Shown here piece after piece: positions 1 to 6,104 of a stretch of DNA of 9,198 bases. Origin of the DNA: Parvularculaceae bacterium. GTDB taxonomy: Bacteria > Pseudomonadota > Alphaproteobacteria > Caulobacterales > Parvularculaceae. Location: NCBI GenBank assembly GCA_004213235.1, contig SHAI01000092.1, positions 1-9,198 of the forward strand, given 5' to 3'. Positions within the stretch are counted from its first letter, which is position 1. Each line of letters starts with the position of its first letter. Below the pieces are notes generated by a model. The model was not told the DNA's origin. It ran no database searches and was given only the letters and a program-made list of their open reading frames with translations. The translations under genes were made by a program, and so were the position numbers.

Positions 1-35
1 GTATCACCAAGAAGAGCGACCAAAACTGACGTCAT
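1..35 (-). CDS. gspL: GspL, type II secretion inner-membrane platform protein (first codons only)
   Basis: Only the first 11 codons and part of the twelfth are in the window, reading MTSVLVALLGD. The ATG overlaps the gspK stop as ATGA and sits 6 bases after a perfect GGAGG, the best ribosome binding site seen in the operon. An alternative ATG 5 bases upstream in another frame closes after 11 codons, so it is disfavoured. The identification as gspL rests on position: gspL follows gspK in canonical gsp operons, and its product is a single-pass inner-membrane protein whose cytoplasmic actin-like domain holds the GspE ATPase. The few visible residues cannot confirm this by themselves. Confidence 0.6.
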   Translation of the reverse strand, partial: MTSVLVALLGD

Positions 36-1105
36 TCATCGCCTCCGAAGGTCCGTTTGACCAACCGCGCCCTATCACTTGTGGCACCTATTTCATAAAC
101 AAGCCGCTGCTCAAGATCGACCTCTCTGTCAGAAATCGTGGCGGCAATCTCGATATAACCAGATGTAATAGAGGTTCGCTGAGCGCGCGTCGCCTCATCA
201 TAATCAACTGCCTCAAGGCTCGGCGCGGCCCAAAAAGCGGCGATACTGTCCCATCCTTCGGGCGGACGCGCTTCAATCAGGGACACCGCCTCCTGCACGC
301 CAAGCTGGCCGCCCAATAGTGCAGAGAGAACCGGCGCATCTTGCGGGCGCAACATGTTGATATTGACCTTTGATGGCAGGGACACCGGATGAGCACATAG
401 ATAAGGTTTTAACCCGCGATAAATCTGCTGGCTCATACCATCCATCGCGCGCAACTCTGAAACATCAGCGATCTGCCCTGTACCAGTTCGAAATGGCGAG
501 GGTAGTCCCAGATAAAACCCGTCCTCCGCACCGCCGAAACCTTGCTCAGCGTCACTGTCCAGCCAGTCGGCGATGACATTCGCAATTCGTTGCGCACGCG
601 CTTCGGACAAACCAATGGACGTTGCAAGCAGCGTAAATTCCCTCACAGCGGCAGCATTGCGCTTACCGACATTTTCCCCATTACCGCTGGCATCATCAGC
701 ATCATCAGCATCATCGCCCGGCCCCACCACAAGGCTATTGATGTTGAAGCATCTTGTCGCGTCCGCAAACTGGACCCGCGCCGTGCCAGTCGCGAGAGGC
801 AAATCAACGGGAGCCAGAAATAGCGGATGGGATGGGGTCAGTTTACCGCCATCGCGCTGTGCACCGTCCAGCACCGCGCGCAACGCAATTTCCCCGACAG
901 TGCGTGCACTAATTGCCTGCCAATACACATTGGAATATGCCGCGCTCGCCGCGGCCCGGTGCACCGAGCGGGTCATCGACTGCGTTAAACCAAGCGCGAT
1001 GAATGACAATGTTGCAACCATCAGTAGCGCAACAATCATGGCAACGCCGCGTTGGCGTCGATGGCGCGTGTGAAAATCCGTCGAGATAATTACGGGGCCG
1101 GTCAT
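32..1105 (-). CDS. gspK: GspK, minor pseudopilin at the tip of the type II secretion pseudopilus
   Basis: GspK caps the pseudopilus together with GspI and GspJ in the periplasm. The open frame extends back to 1222, but the ATG at 1105 is chosen because it overlaps the gspJ stop as ATGA and gives a compact leader ending RHRRQRG at residue 20. Processing after G20 would give a 337-residue mature protein. The hydrophobic helix follows at about residues 21-41. The usual Glu at mature position 5 is replaced by Val (VAMIV), the family hallmark of GspK. Family-like motifs are CFNINSL at 119-125, a D/E-rich stretch around 180-195 (DWLDSD, GGAED) of the kind used for calcium in GspK, and KVNIN at 246-250. 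C119 and C237 could pair. Residues 131-138 are an acidic DDADDADD run made by a DNA tandem repeat. At 357 residues it is much larger than the other pseudopilins, as expected. Confidence 0.93.
   Translation of the reverse strand: MTGPVIISTDFHTRHRRQRGVAMIVALLMVATLSFIALGLTQSMTRSVHRAAASAAYSNVYWQAISARTVGEIALRAVLDGAQRDGGKLTPSHPLFLAPVDLPLATGTARVQFADATRCFNINSLVVGPGDDADDADDASGNGENVGKRNAAAVREFTLLATSIGLSEARAQRIANVIADWLDSDAEQGFGGAEDGFYLGLPSPFRTGTGQIADVSELRAMDGMSQQIYRGLKPYLCAHPVSLPSKVNINMLRPQDAPVLSALLGGQLGVQEAVSLIEARPPEGWDSIAAFWAAPSLEAVDYDEATRAQRTSITSGYIEIAATISDREVDLEQRLVYEIGATSDRARLVKRTFGGDE
42..46 (-). promoter_or_regulatory. Ribosome binding site of the gene after gspK
   Basis: GGAGG on the minus strand lies inside the last codons of gspK, 6 bases before the ATG that overlaps the gspK stop. 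It decides the start of the partial downstream gene and shows that the cluster continues beyond the left edge. Confidence 0.7.
691..716. repeat. In-frame 9-bp tandem repeat (CATCATCAG, nearly three copies) within gspK
   Basis: Plus-strand copies lie at 691-699 and 700-708, with a third of eight bases at 709-716. On the coding strand they give GAT GAT GCT repeats, i.e. DDA DDA DD at GspK residues 131-138. The unit is a multiple of three, so gain or loss of a copy would keep the reading frame. The tract sits in a loop-like stretch of Gly, Asp and Asn just after the conserved CFNINSL motif. Confidence 0.85.
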
Positions 1106-1764
1106 GCGCCGTCCACCCAAAACAACATGTCCAGGCGCCCGAAACGATCCACCTCGACACTTAACTGTACTGCCTGTGGTGCTGCATTGCCCCCGCCGGG
1201 CTTGGGCCAAAGGTCCGCCCATTCAAGGCCACGACTGTTTTGACCGATAAGAAAAGTCATATCGACGTCATTCAGATCATCCAGTATCAAGCGGTCGCGC
1301 ACGACATGACCTGGTGCCGCATCCAGATAAGGGCGCGTTCGTCTGATCAGATCTTCGCCGCGCGCCAGATACTCAACATACTGAAGGGTGGAGCGCGGCT
1401 GGACGTCATCAAGATTGGCATAGCCTCTGCGAACGAATGCAACAAGCGGCCGCTCATTAGCCCGCTCCTGCAAGCGTGCCTGGCGCAGGGTTGCCCCCCC
1501 AACAAACGGGCCCGGCAAAGGATCACCAAATTCATCGCGCACGGTGCGTAAGGCGATTTGCGCCAGATCTTCGCGAATAATTATGCGGGCAACCTGCCAT
1601 TTGCGCACACGTTCATCCGCAATTTGAATTTGCTCACGCCCTTCAATCGCTAAGCGCAAAGCAACAACACCAGCGCCAGAAATCATTGAAAATATCAACA
1701 ATGACACCAGAAGCTCTGGCAAAGTAAGGCCAAACTGCCTGGATTTTCCGGTGCAATGGATCAC
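1102..1764 (-). CDS. gspJ: GspJ, minor pseudopilin of the type II secretion system
   Basis: GspJ belongs to the GspI-J-K tip complex that initiates pseudopilus assembly at the inner membrane. The protein is 220 residues, in the family's usual range. It starts with GTG at 1764, which forms a GTGA overlap with the gspI stop and lies 8 bases after GGGAG. The leader is short and ends QFG at residue 12; cleavage there leaves LTLPELLVSLLIFS with Glu at mature position 5 and a hydrophobic helix to about residue 38. Position +4 is Pro, where Leu or Ile is more usual. The C-terminal part (ending LDMLFWVDGA) resembles the beta-rich periplasmic domain of GspJ. Its stop overlaps the gspK ATG. A run of seven G on the coding strand (1494-1500) lies inside the gene without breaking the frame. 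Confidence 0.93.
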   Translation of the reverse strand: MIHCTGKSRQFGLTLPELLVSLLIFSMISGAGVVALRLAIEGREQIQIADERVRKWQVARIIIREDLAQIALRTVRDEFGDPLPGPFVGGATLRQARLQERANERPLVAFVRRGYANLDDVQPRSTLQYVEYLARGEDLIRRTRPYLDAAPGHVVRDRLILDDLNDVDMTFLIGQNSRGLEWADLWPKPGGGNAAPQAVQLSVEVDRFGRLDMLFWVDGA

Positions 1765-2159
1765 GGCCCCTGCTCCCGCAACGCGACAACCCGTGCAAGG
1801 GTTTGCCCCGCCTCGCCTCGCCGAATTTCATATCTCACCTGATAGACACCGGCATTCACTTCCAGTGCGGTTCTGGAATAGAAAAATTCTCGCCCGGCAA
1901 ATCGACGCGGCTCCGCCTTCGACCCAATATCGAGACGGCGATCATCAAGTAATTCCTCAACCATCAAATTGTCCGCGAGAATATTCGCCATAAGACGATC
2001 CTCAGCAATCACCATAAATTGTGTGTTTTGGCTCAACAGGGTCAAAACGCTCGCCATCACGCCGGCCAAAATCGTAAACGCAACCAAAACCTCAATCAGC
2101 GTCAGCCCCGCTTGGTACCGGCACCGCCCATGGCCAGATATAGTGCGTCTATCGTACAT
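1761..2159 (-). CDS. gspI: GspI, minor pseudopilin of the type II secretion system
   Basis: GspI is the minor pseudopilin that nucleates the GspI-J-K tip. The protein is 132 residues, typical for the family. The leader ends CRYQAG at residue 18, and processing exposes LTLIEVLVAFTILAGVMA with Glu at mature position 5, followed by a transmembrane helix to about residue 42. The mature protein would be 114 residues. The stretch ELLDDRRLDIG and the C-terminal YQVRYEIRR strand fit the short alpha/beta domain of GspI. The ATG shares one base with the gspH stop (TAATG) and follows an AGGGA a few bases upstream, so translation is probably coupled to gspH. Its own stop overlaps the GTG of gspJ. Confidence 0.93.
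   Translation of the reverse strand: MYDRRTISGHGRCRYQAGLTLIEVLVAFTILAGVMASVLTLLSQNTQFMVIAEDRLMANILADNLMVEELLDDRRLDIGSKAEPRRFAGREFFYSRTALEVNAGVYQVRYEIRRGEAGQTLARVVALREQGP
1773..1777 (-). promoter_or_regulatory. Ribosome binding site supporting the GTG start of gspJ
   Basis: GGGAG on the minus strand lies within the end of gspI, 8 bases before the GTG. It supports this non-ATG start, which also overlaps the gspI stop. Confidence 0.6.
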
Positions 2160-2734
2160 TAGTCCCTGGTCACCGAAATCACGCCCGCATCGTCAAGATC
2201 GACACGCCAAATCTCGCGGCGACCCTCAAAACGCACGGTAAAAGCTGCCCCAACACCTAATGGGTCAAGGATAATACGATGAACATCTGCATTTTTCTTT
2301 AAATCATCCTTTTCTTCGCCAGGGCGGGCGCGCCCCCCTGCCCTCTGGTCGATGAAATTCACGGCCAACGCATTGGCATTCAACGCAATGGCGTTGTCCT
2401 TTACGGAAGTTTCCGGGATTAGGGCGAACGTCAATACCCCGTCCTGAGGGTCCAGCGTCCATTGGTGAAGCACGTTCCAGCGACCGGCCTGCAACTGCTC
2501 GATGATGTAGCCATCTTCGCGCGCAACCAAGCGCGCCCGGCGACCAGTTAATATAGATTGTTCCGTAACAAGATATAGTTGCGCCGCTAATGATTGAGCC
2601 GCACGCTTCGCAGGCGCCAAGCGCGGCGGCGCAGTCAGAACAATAACAGATGACGCAAAGGCGATTATCGACAAGCCAACCAGCAGCTCGATCAGCGTGA
2701 CACCCTTTTGCCCTCTTCCACGAACTGGCGGCAT
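2159..2734 (-). CDS. gspH: GspH, minor pseudopilin of the type II secretion system
   Basis: GspH is a minor subunit placed between the GspG shaft and the I-J-K tip. The frame is open back to a TTG at 2776, but the ATG at 2734 is preferred: it has GGAG 7 bases upstream and gives a normal short basic leader, MPPVRGRGQKG. Cleavage after G11 yields VTLIELLVGLSIIAFASSVIV with Glu at mature position 5. The resulting protein is 191 residues. The C-terminal domain (VHRIILDPLGVGAAFTVRF, then REIWRVDLDDAGVISV) matches the GspH-type beta domain. A very hydrophilic, charged segment at about residues 132-153 (GGRARPGEEKDDLKKNAD) looks like a surface loop. There is a 48-base gap to gspG and a one-base overlap with gspI. 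Confidence 0.9.
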   Translation of the reverse strand: MPPVRGRGQKGVTLIELLVGLSIIAFASSVIVLTAPPRLAPAKRAAQSLAAQLYLVTEQSILTGRRARLVAREDGYIIEQLQAGRWNVLHQWTLDPQDGVLTFALIPETSVKDNAIALNANALAVNFIDQRAGGRARPGEEKDDLKKNADVHRIILDPLGVGAAFTVRFEGRREIWRVDLDDAGVISVTRD

Positions 2735-2741
2735 TGATTTT

Positions 2742-2745
2742 CTCC
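2742..2745 (-). promoter_or_regulatory. Ribosome binding site deciding the gspH start
   Basis: GGAG on the minus strand lies 7 bases before the ATG at 2734. It favours that ATG over the in-frame upstream TTG at 2776. Confidence 0.6.
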
Positions 2746-2782
2746 GCACGGAAGTTGTCTTTAACGGACCCTGCAAATAGCT

Positions 2783-3259
2783 TTACAGCCGCTCGTCAAC
2801 CCAGTTACCGATATCTGCGTTGATACCCTCTCCCCCCGAACGCCCATCTGCCCCCAGAGAATAGACATCAATGACACCATACTCGCCGGGCGAGCGGTAT
2901 TTATAAGGCCGCCCCCATGGGTCTAACGGTACGCCGTTTCGTAGATAACCACCCGGTCGATAATCGTCCGCCCGTGCAATATTTACCGGCACGCGCACCA
3001 GCGCCTCCAGGCCTTGTTCCGTTGTCGGATAATTGTACATATCGAGACGATACTGATCAAGCGCGCTCTCAATGGTACCGATATCAATCTTCACCGTTCG
3101 TGCAGCAGCCCGGTCTCGCTCAGGCAAAACATTGACCACCACGAGCGCGGAGATGAGCGCGAGAATGGATAGAACCACCAGGAGCTCTATCATCGTGATG
3201 CCTTTTTGACGCAAACGCACCAATGGCGTTAAAGCTGCCGCGTTTTTCTTAATCGTCAT
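2783..3259 (-). CDS. gspG: GspG, major pseudopilin of the type II secretion system
   Basis: GspG is the most abundant pseudopilin and forms the shaft that pushes exoproteins through the secretin. The protein is 158 residues from the ATG at 3259; an upstream in-frame TTG at 3295 would add 12 residues and make an unusually long leader. GGAG lies 10 bases upstream of the chosen ATG. The leader ends RLRQKG at residue 20, and processing gives ITMIELLVVLSILALISALVV with Glu at mature position 5. Further family marks are YNYPTTEQGLEALV (76-88), PLDPWGRPYKY (111-121) and the C-terminal loop SLGADGRSGGEGINADIGNW (134-153), which matches the calcium-binding loop needed for GspG stability. The mature protein is 138 residues. 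It is separated from gspF by 147 bases, the largest gap in the cluster. Confidence 0.95.
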   Translation of the reverse strand: MTIKKNAAALTPLVRLRQKGITMIELLVVLSILALISALVVVNVLPERDRAAARTVKIDIGTIESALDQYRLDMYNYPTTEQGLEALVRVPVNIARADDYRPGGYLRNGVPLDPWGRPYKYRSPGEYGVIDVYSLGADGRSGGEGINADIGNWVDERL

Positions 3260-3406
3260 TGCCCGAATGCTCCATACCCGAATTGCAACGGCCAAGGGAT
3301 CGCTTAGGTACCACCAATGCCGTTTATCACAAATACATTTTCACCAAGAATGTCTTCAACATCAATACGTTAACGCATTTTTTCAAGGGGCGTTCCTTAT
3401 ACGCCA
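3260..3406 (-). promoter_or_regulatory. Non-coding gap between gspF and gspG; possible regulatory leader
   Basis: This is the only gap of any size in a cluster whose other junctions mostly overlap. Read on the minus strand it is AT-richer than its surroundings. It holds a hairpin (stem GGCGT/ACGCC, 3389-3405) with AAGGA in and beside the loop, followed 7 bases later by a TTG that opens a 19-codon frame (3386-3327). Nearer gspG is GGAG at 3270-3273. No run of U follows the hairpin, so it is not a standard terminator. Promoter-like hexamers (for example TTGAAG near 3359-3354) lack a convincing -10 partner. A role in raising gspG expression relative to gspC-F is inference. Confidence 0.3.
3270..3273 (-). 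promoter_or_regulatory. Probable ribosome binding site of gspG
   Basis: GGAG on the minus strand lies 10 bases before the ATG at 3259. The spacing is slightly long, but the site is better than anything before the in-frame TTG at 3295, so it supports the shorter gspG. Confidence 0.5.
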
Positions 3407-4624
3407 CTATAGCGCGGCAAGACTGTTTAGACGCAAAATGGGCAACATAATCGATACGGTGATCAGCATAACGACGCCGCCCATCAAAACGATAATGAGA
3501 GGTTCCAGCAGCCGCAATGCAATGGTCGAGGCGGTATCAAAATCCTCCTCCAGCTGCTCTGCAGCGCGATCCAGCAGGTTCGGCAACTGGCCCGCGCGCT
3601 CCCCCGCTGCAACCATATGGATCATCATTGACGGCAGGGTATCGGACCGCTTCAGGGCAGTTGCGAGCGAGCCCCCCTCGCGGACCATGCCAATCGCGCC
3701 ATCGAGACGCGCACGCATATGGTTATTGGAAACGGTCCGTTGCGCGCCGGAAAGACTGTCTAGCAAAGGACCGCCGCCACCGAACAGCGTTGACAGGGTC
3801 CGGGCGAAGCGTGCCCCCTCTAGCCCGCGCAGTAAGGGGCCAATCACGGGGATGTGAAGCACCAGCCGATCAAACCATTGCTTAAACGCTGGTAATTTCA
3901 ATCCGCGCCACAAACCAACACCGAGGAACACTGCCACAAGCACGATATACACACCAAAATTGGAGAGAAACCCGGACAGGCCGACGACGAATTTCGTGAC
4001 CGCCGGCAATTCAGCATCGAACGCCTGAAACTGTTCAATGATCCGTGGTACAACTTGCGTCATCAATGCGGTCACTACCCCGCCAGCAAATAAAAACAAC
4101 GCAGCAGGATAAATCATGGCACCAAGCGCCTTGGACCTCATGGCACTTGTTTTCTCCAGCATGGTTGCAAGCCGGTCCAACACCTCATCCAACCGGCCAG
4201 ATGCCTCGCCGGCTGCAACCACCGCACAATAAAGGTCCGAAAAAGACTTATCGTCCTCTCTCAGGGCCTCGGAAAAAGTCCGTCCCTCCATCACCCGTTC
4301 GCGCACCGCTAAAAGTCTCTTTCGCACATTGGCCTTATCGGTCTGAAGCGCCAACGCATTCAACGCTTCTTCCAATGGCGTGCCAGCCCCAACAAGAACC
4401 GCAAGCTGACGGGTCACCAGGACCAATTGACGACCTGAAATCTTTGCCGTGGCACGGCGCCCATCGCTGACAAGTTCGTTCTCCCGTGCTTCAAAAAGCG
4501 CCACCGGTGTCAGCTTCACACGGCGCAATTCCTGACGTGCCGCCCGAGGGTTCTCCGCCGTCACAACGCCTTTCTTCGACCGCCCGCCAGTGTCGAGCGC
4601 TTCATATTCAAACGCCGGTGCCAT
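3407..4624 (-). CDS. gspF: GspF, polytopic inner-membrane platform protein of the type II secretion system
   Basis: GspF is the inner-membrane core protein that works with GspE and GspL to move pseudopilins out of the membrane. The protein is 405 residues, the usual length. It opens with the family-typical MAPAFEYEALDTGGRSKKGVV. Two repeated T2SSF cytoplasmic domains are visible at about 66-190 and 270-395, each with the conserved GE-x-x-G-x-L motif (GEASGRL at 139-145; GERAGQL at 341-347). Hydrophobic segments lie at about 168-190, 222-240 and 372-396, giving the usual three transmembrane helices. The ATG follows a purine-rich AAGAAGAAG and overlaps the end of gspE by 17 bases, so the two are probably coupled. 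A type IV pilus PilC homologue would look similar, but the surrounding gsp genes settle the identity. Confidence 0.95.
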   Translation of the reverse strand: MAPAFEYEALDTGGRSKKGVVTAENPRAARQELRRVKLTPVALFEARENELVSDGRRATAKISGRQLVLVTRQLAVLVGAGTPLEEALNALALQTDKANVRKRLLAVRERVMEGRTFSEALREDDKSFSDLYCAVVAAGEASGRLDEVLDRLATMLEKTSAMRSKALGAMIYPAALFLFAGGVVTALMTQVVPRIIEQFQAFDAELPAVTKFVVGLSGFLSNFGVYIVLVAVFLGVGLWRGLKLPAFKQWFDRLVLHIPVIGPLLRGLEGARFARTLSTLFGGGGPLLDSLSGAQRTVSNNHMRARLDGAIGMVREGGSLATALKRSDTLPSMMIHMVAAGERAGQLPNLLDRAAEQLEEDFDTASTIALRLLEPLIIVLMGGVVMLITVSIMLPILRLNSLAAL

Positions 4625-6104
4625 CTTCTTCTTGCTTTACTACCCGCAGAACTTCCTCAATCGATGTCTCCCCGGCAAGCACATGGCGAAAACCACAATC
4701 AGCCAGGGTATCATTTTCGGCAAAGGCATAATCCGCCATCGCCTGCTCGCCAACATCATCATGGATCATGGTACGGATGTTTTGATCTATGCCCATAAAC
4801 TCATAAACGCCAAGACGACCTTCATACCCGGTGTGACCGCACCGTGCGCAACCGGCCGGCTGGAATATTGTCGCGTCACTATCTGGCGCTAAGCTCAATA
4901 ATTCCCGTTCCGCAGGGTTCGGCGTGTGCGGTGATTTGCATGATGGACAAAGCCGTCTCACCAGCCGTTGCGCCAGAACACCGGCGATGGTGGACGATAA
5001 CAAAAATGGCTCCGCACCCATATCGCGTAAGCGCGTAATGGCGCCGACAGCGGAGTTGGTGTGAATTGTTGATAACACCAAATGACCGGTCAGCGCAGCA
5101 CGAATGGCGATATCCGCCGTTTCCCCGTCACGAATTTCCCCGACCATGACAATGTCCGGATCCTGACGAAGGATTGCACGAAGCCCGGTAGCAAAGGTCA
5201 TACCCACTTTGGGGTTAATCTGGGTCTGTCCGACACCCTCAATGGCATATTCAACAGGGTCTTCAACGGTCAAAATATTCAATGCTGGATCGTTCAACAG
5301 GGACAACGCACCATAAAGCGTCGTTGTTTTCCCCGATCCCGTAGGCCCCGTGACCAGAATAATCCCGTTCGGCCGCTTCAACACCTGGCGCACCCGCGCC
5401 AATGTATGGGGCGGCATGCCAAGAGCATCGAGATCAAGGCGCGCTTCATCCTTATCCAGTATGCGCATCACCACCCGTTCGCCAAAGCGCGCCGGCAGGG
5501 TCGAGACGCGTACGTCTACGGTTTTTCCGCCAAGCGCAAGTGAGATGCGCCCGTCCTGGGGCACTCGTTTTTCTGCAATATCCAGCCGCGCCATGACTTT
5601 CACCCGGCTCACAAGGGATGGTGCAACCCGCGCCGGTAGGGAGAGAATTTCGCGCAATACCCCATCGACCCGCAATCGGATGGATAGGTTCTTCTCATAG
5701 GGCTCAACATGAACATCCGACGCCTTGATCTTCACCGCCTCGGCAATAACCCCGTTGATCAGCCGGATCACAGGCGCATCATCTTCACTGTCAAGAAGAT
5801 CCGCCGTCGTTGGAATACCTTCAGCTAGTGAGGTGAGATCATCTTCATCTGCTGCAAACTCTTCCGCATCAAGACCGGTTACCGCATATATTTCAGAAAG
5901 GCGGCGCTCAAATGCTTCCGGTGGCATACGCTCAACGTGAATTGGCGCACCCACAACGCGCCGTACTTCCAACAGCGCCCAAGGGTCAGCCGCACCACCA
6001 CGCGCGCCAATAATGGCAGGGGTTGCCTTGGTATCTAGCAAAATCAGCCCACGCTCTTTTGCAAAAGCATAGGTTAAGCGCAATTCCGCAGTCTCTTTAC
6101 TCAT
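4608..6104 (-). CDS. gspE: GspE, cytoplasmic ATPase of the type II secretion system
   Basis: GspE is the hexameric ATPase that powers pseudopilus assembly, held at the inner membrane through GspL. The protein is 498 residues. The N-terminal domain begins around LTYAFAKERGLILLD (10-24) and joins the N2 domain through an acidic linker (EEFAADEDD, 81-89). The N2 domain carries ASDVHVEP (128-135) and the VPQDGRI motif. The catalytic domain shows Walker A GPTGSGKT (253-260), the Asp box TVEDPVEY (279-286), Walker B IVMVGEIRD (318-326) and the His box GHLVLSTIHTN (340-350). Four cysteines in CPSC (386-389) and CARC (419-422) form the metal-binding module typical of GspE. No catalytic residue appears to be missing. 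The ATG overlaps the gspD stop as ATGA. Related PilB or retraction ATPases are excluded mainly by the gene context. Confidence 0.96.
   Translation of the reverse strand: MSKETAELRLTYAFAKERGLILLDTKATPAIIGARGGAADPWALLEVRRVVGAPIHVERMPPEAFERRLSEIYAVTGLDAEEFAADEDDLTSLAEGIPTTADLLDSEDDAPVIRLINGVIAEAVKIKASDVHVEPYEKNLSIRLRVDGVLREILSLPARVAPSLVSRVKVMARLDIAEKRVPQDGRISLALGGKTVDVRVSTLPARFGERVVMRILDKDEARLDLDALGMPPHTLARVRQVLKRPNGIILVTGPTGSGKTTTLYGALSLLNDPALNILTVEDPVEYAIEGVGQTQINPKVGMTFATGLRAILRQDPDIVMVGEIRDGETADIAIRAALTGHLVLSTIHTNSAVGAITRLRDMGAEPFLLSSTIAGVLAQRLVRRLCPSCKSPHTPNPAERELLSLAPDSDATIFQPAGCARCGHTGYEGRLGVYEFMGIDQNIRTMIHDDVGEQAMADYAFAENDTLADCGFRHVLAGETSIEEVLRVVKQEEDGTGV

Noticed and set aside
691..716. 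CRISPR-like or regulatory direct repeats from the CATCATCAG copies
   Set aside because: The units are contiguous, only 9 bp, without spacers, and in frame inside gspK; this is a coding microsatellite.
573..1073. Plus-strand open frame of 166 codons opposite gspK
   Set aside because: It lies antisense to the clearly conserved gspK frame, has no recognisable domain, and is composed of Ser/Ala/Arg-rich sequence typical of the reverse strand of a GC-rich gene.
1106..1222. Upstream extension of gspK to a start at 1222
   Set aside because: It would overlap gspJ by about 120 bases and add 39 residues ahead of a leader that is already complete from the ATG at 1105.
2735..2776. TTG start for gspH at 2776
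   Set aside because: The ATG at 2734 has GGAG at 7-base spacing and yields a typical short prepilin leader.
3260..3295. TTG start for gspG at 3295
   Set aside because: It would give a 32-residue leader, and the ATG at 3259 has a GGAG upstream and a normal leader length.
3389..3405. Transcription terminator after gspF
   Set aside because: The stem is only 5 bp and is followed on the minus strand by CCTTGAAAAAA and not by a run of U.
3267..3857. Plus-strand open frame of 196 codons opposite the end of gspF and the gspF-gspG gap
   Set aside because: It is mostly antisense to conserved gspF motifs, has no family resemblance, and is rich in Ser, Arg and Pro as expected of a shadow frame.
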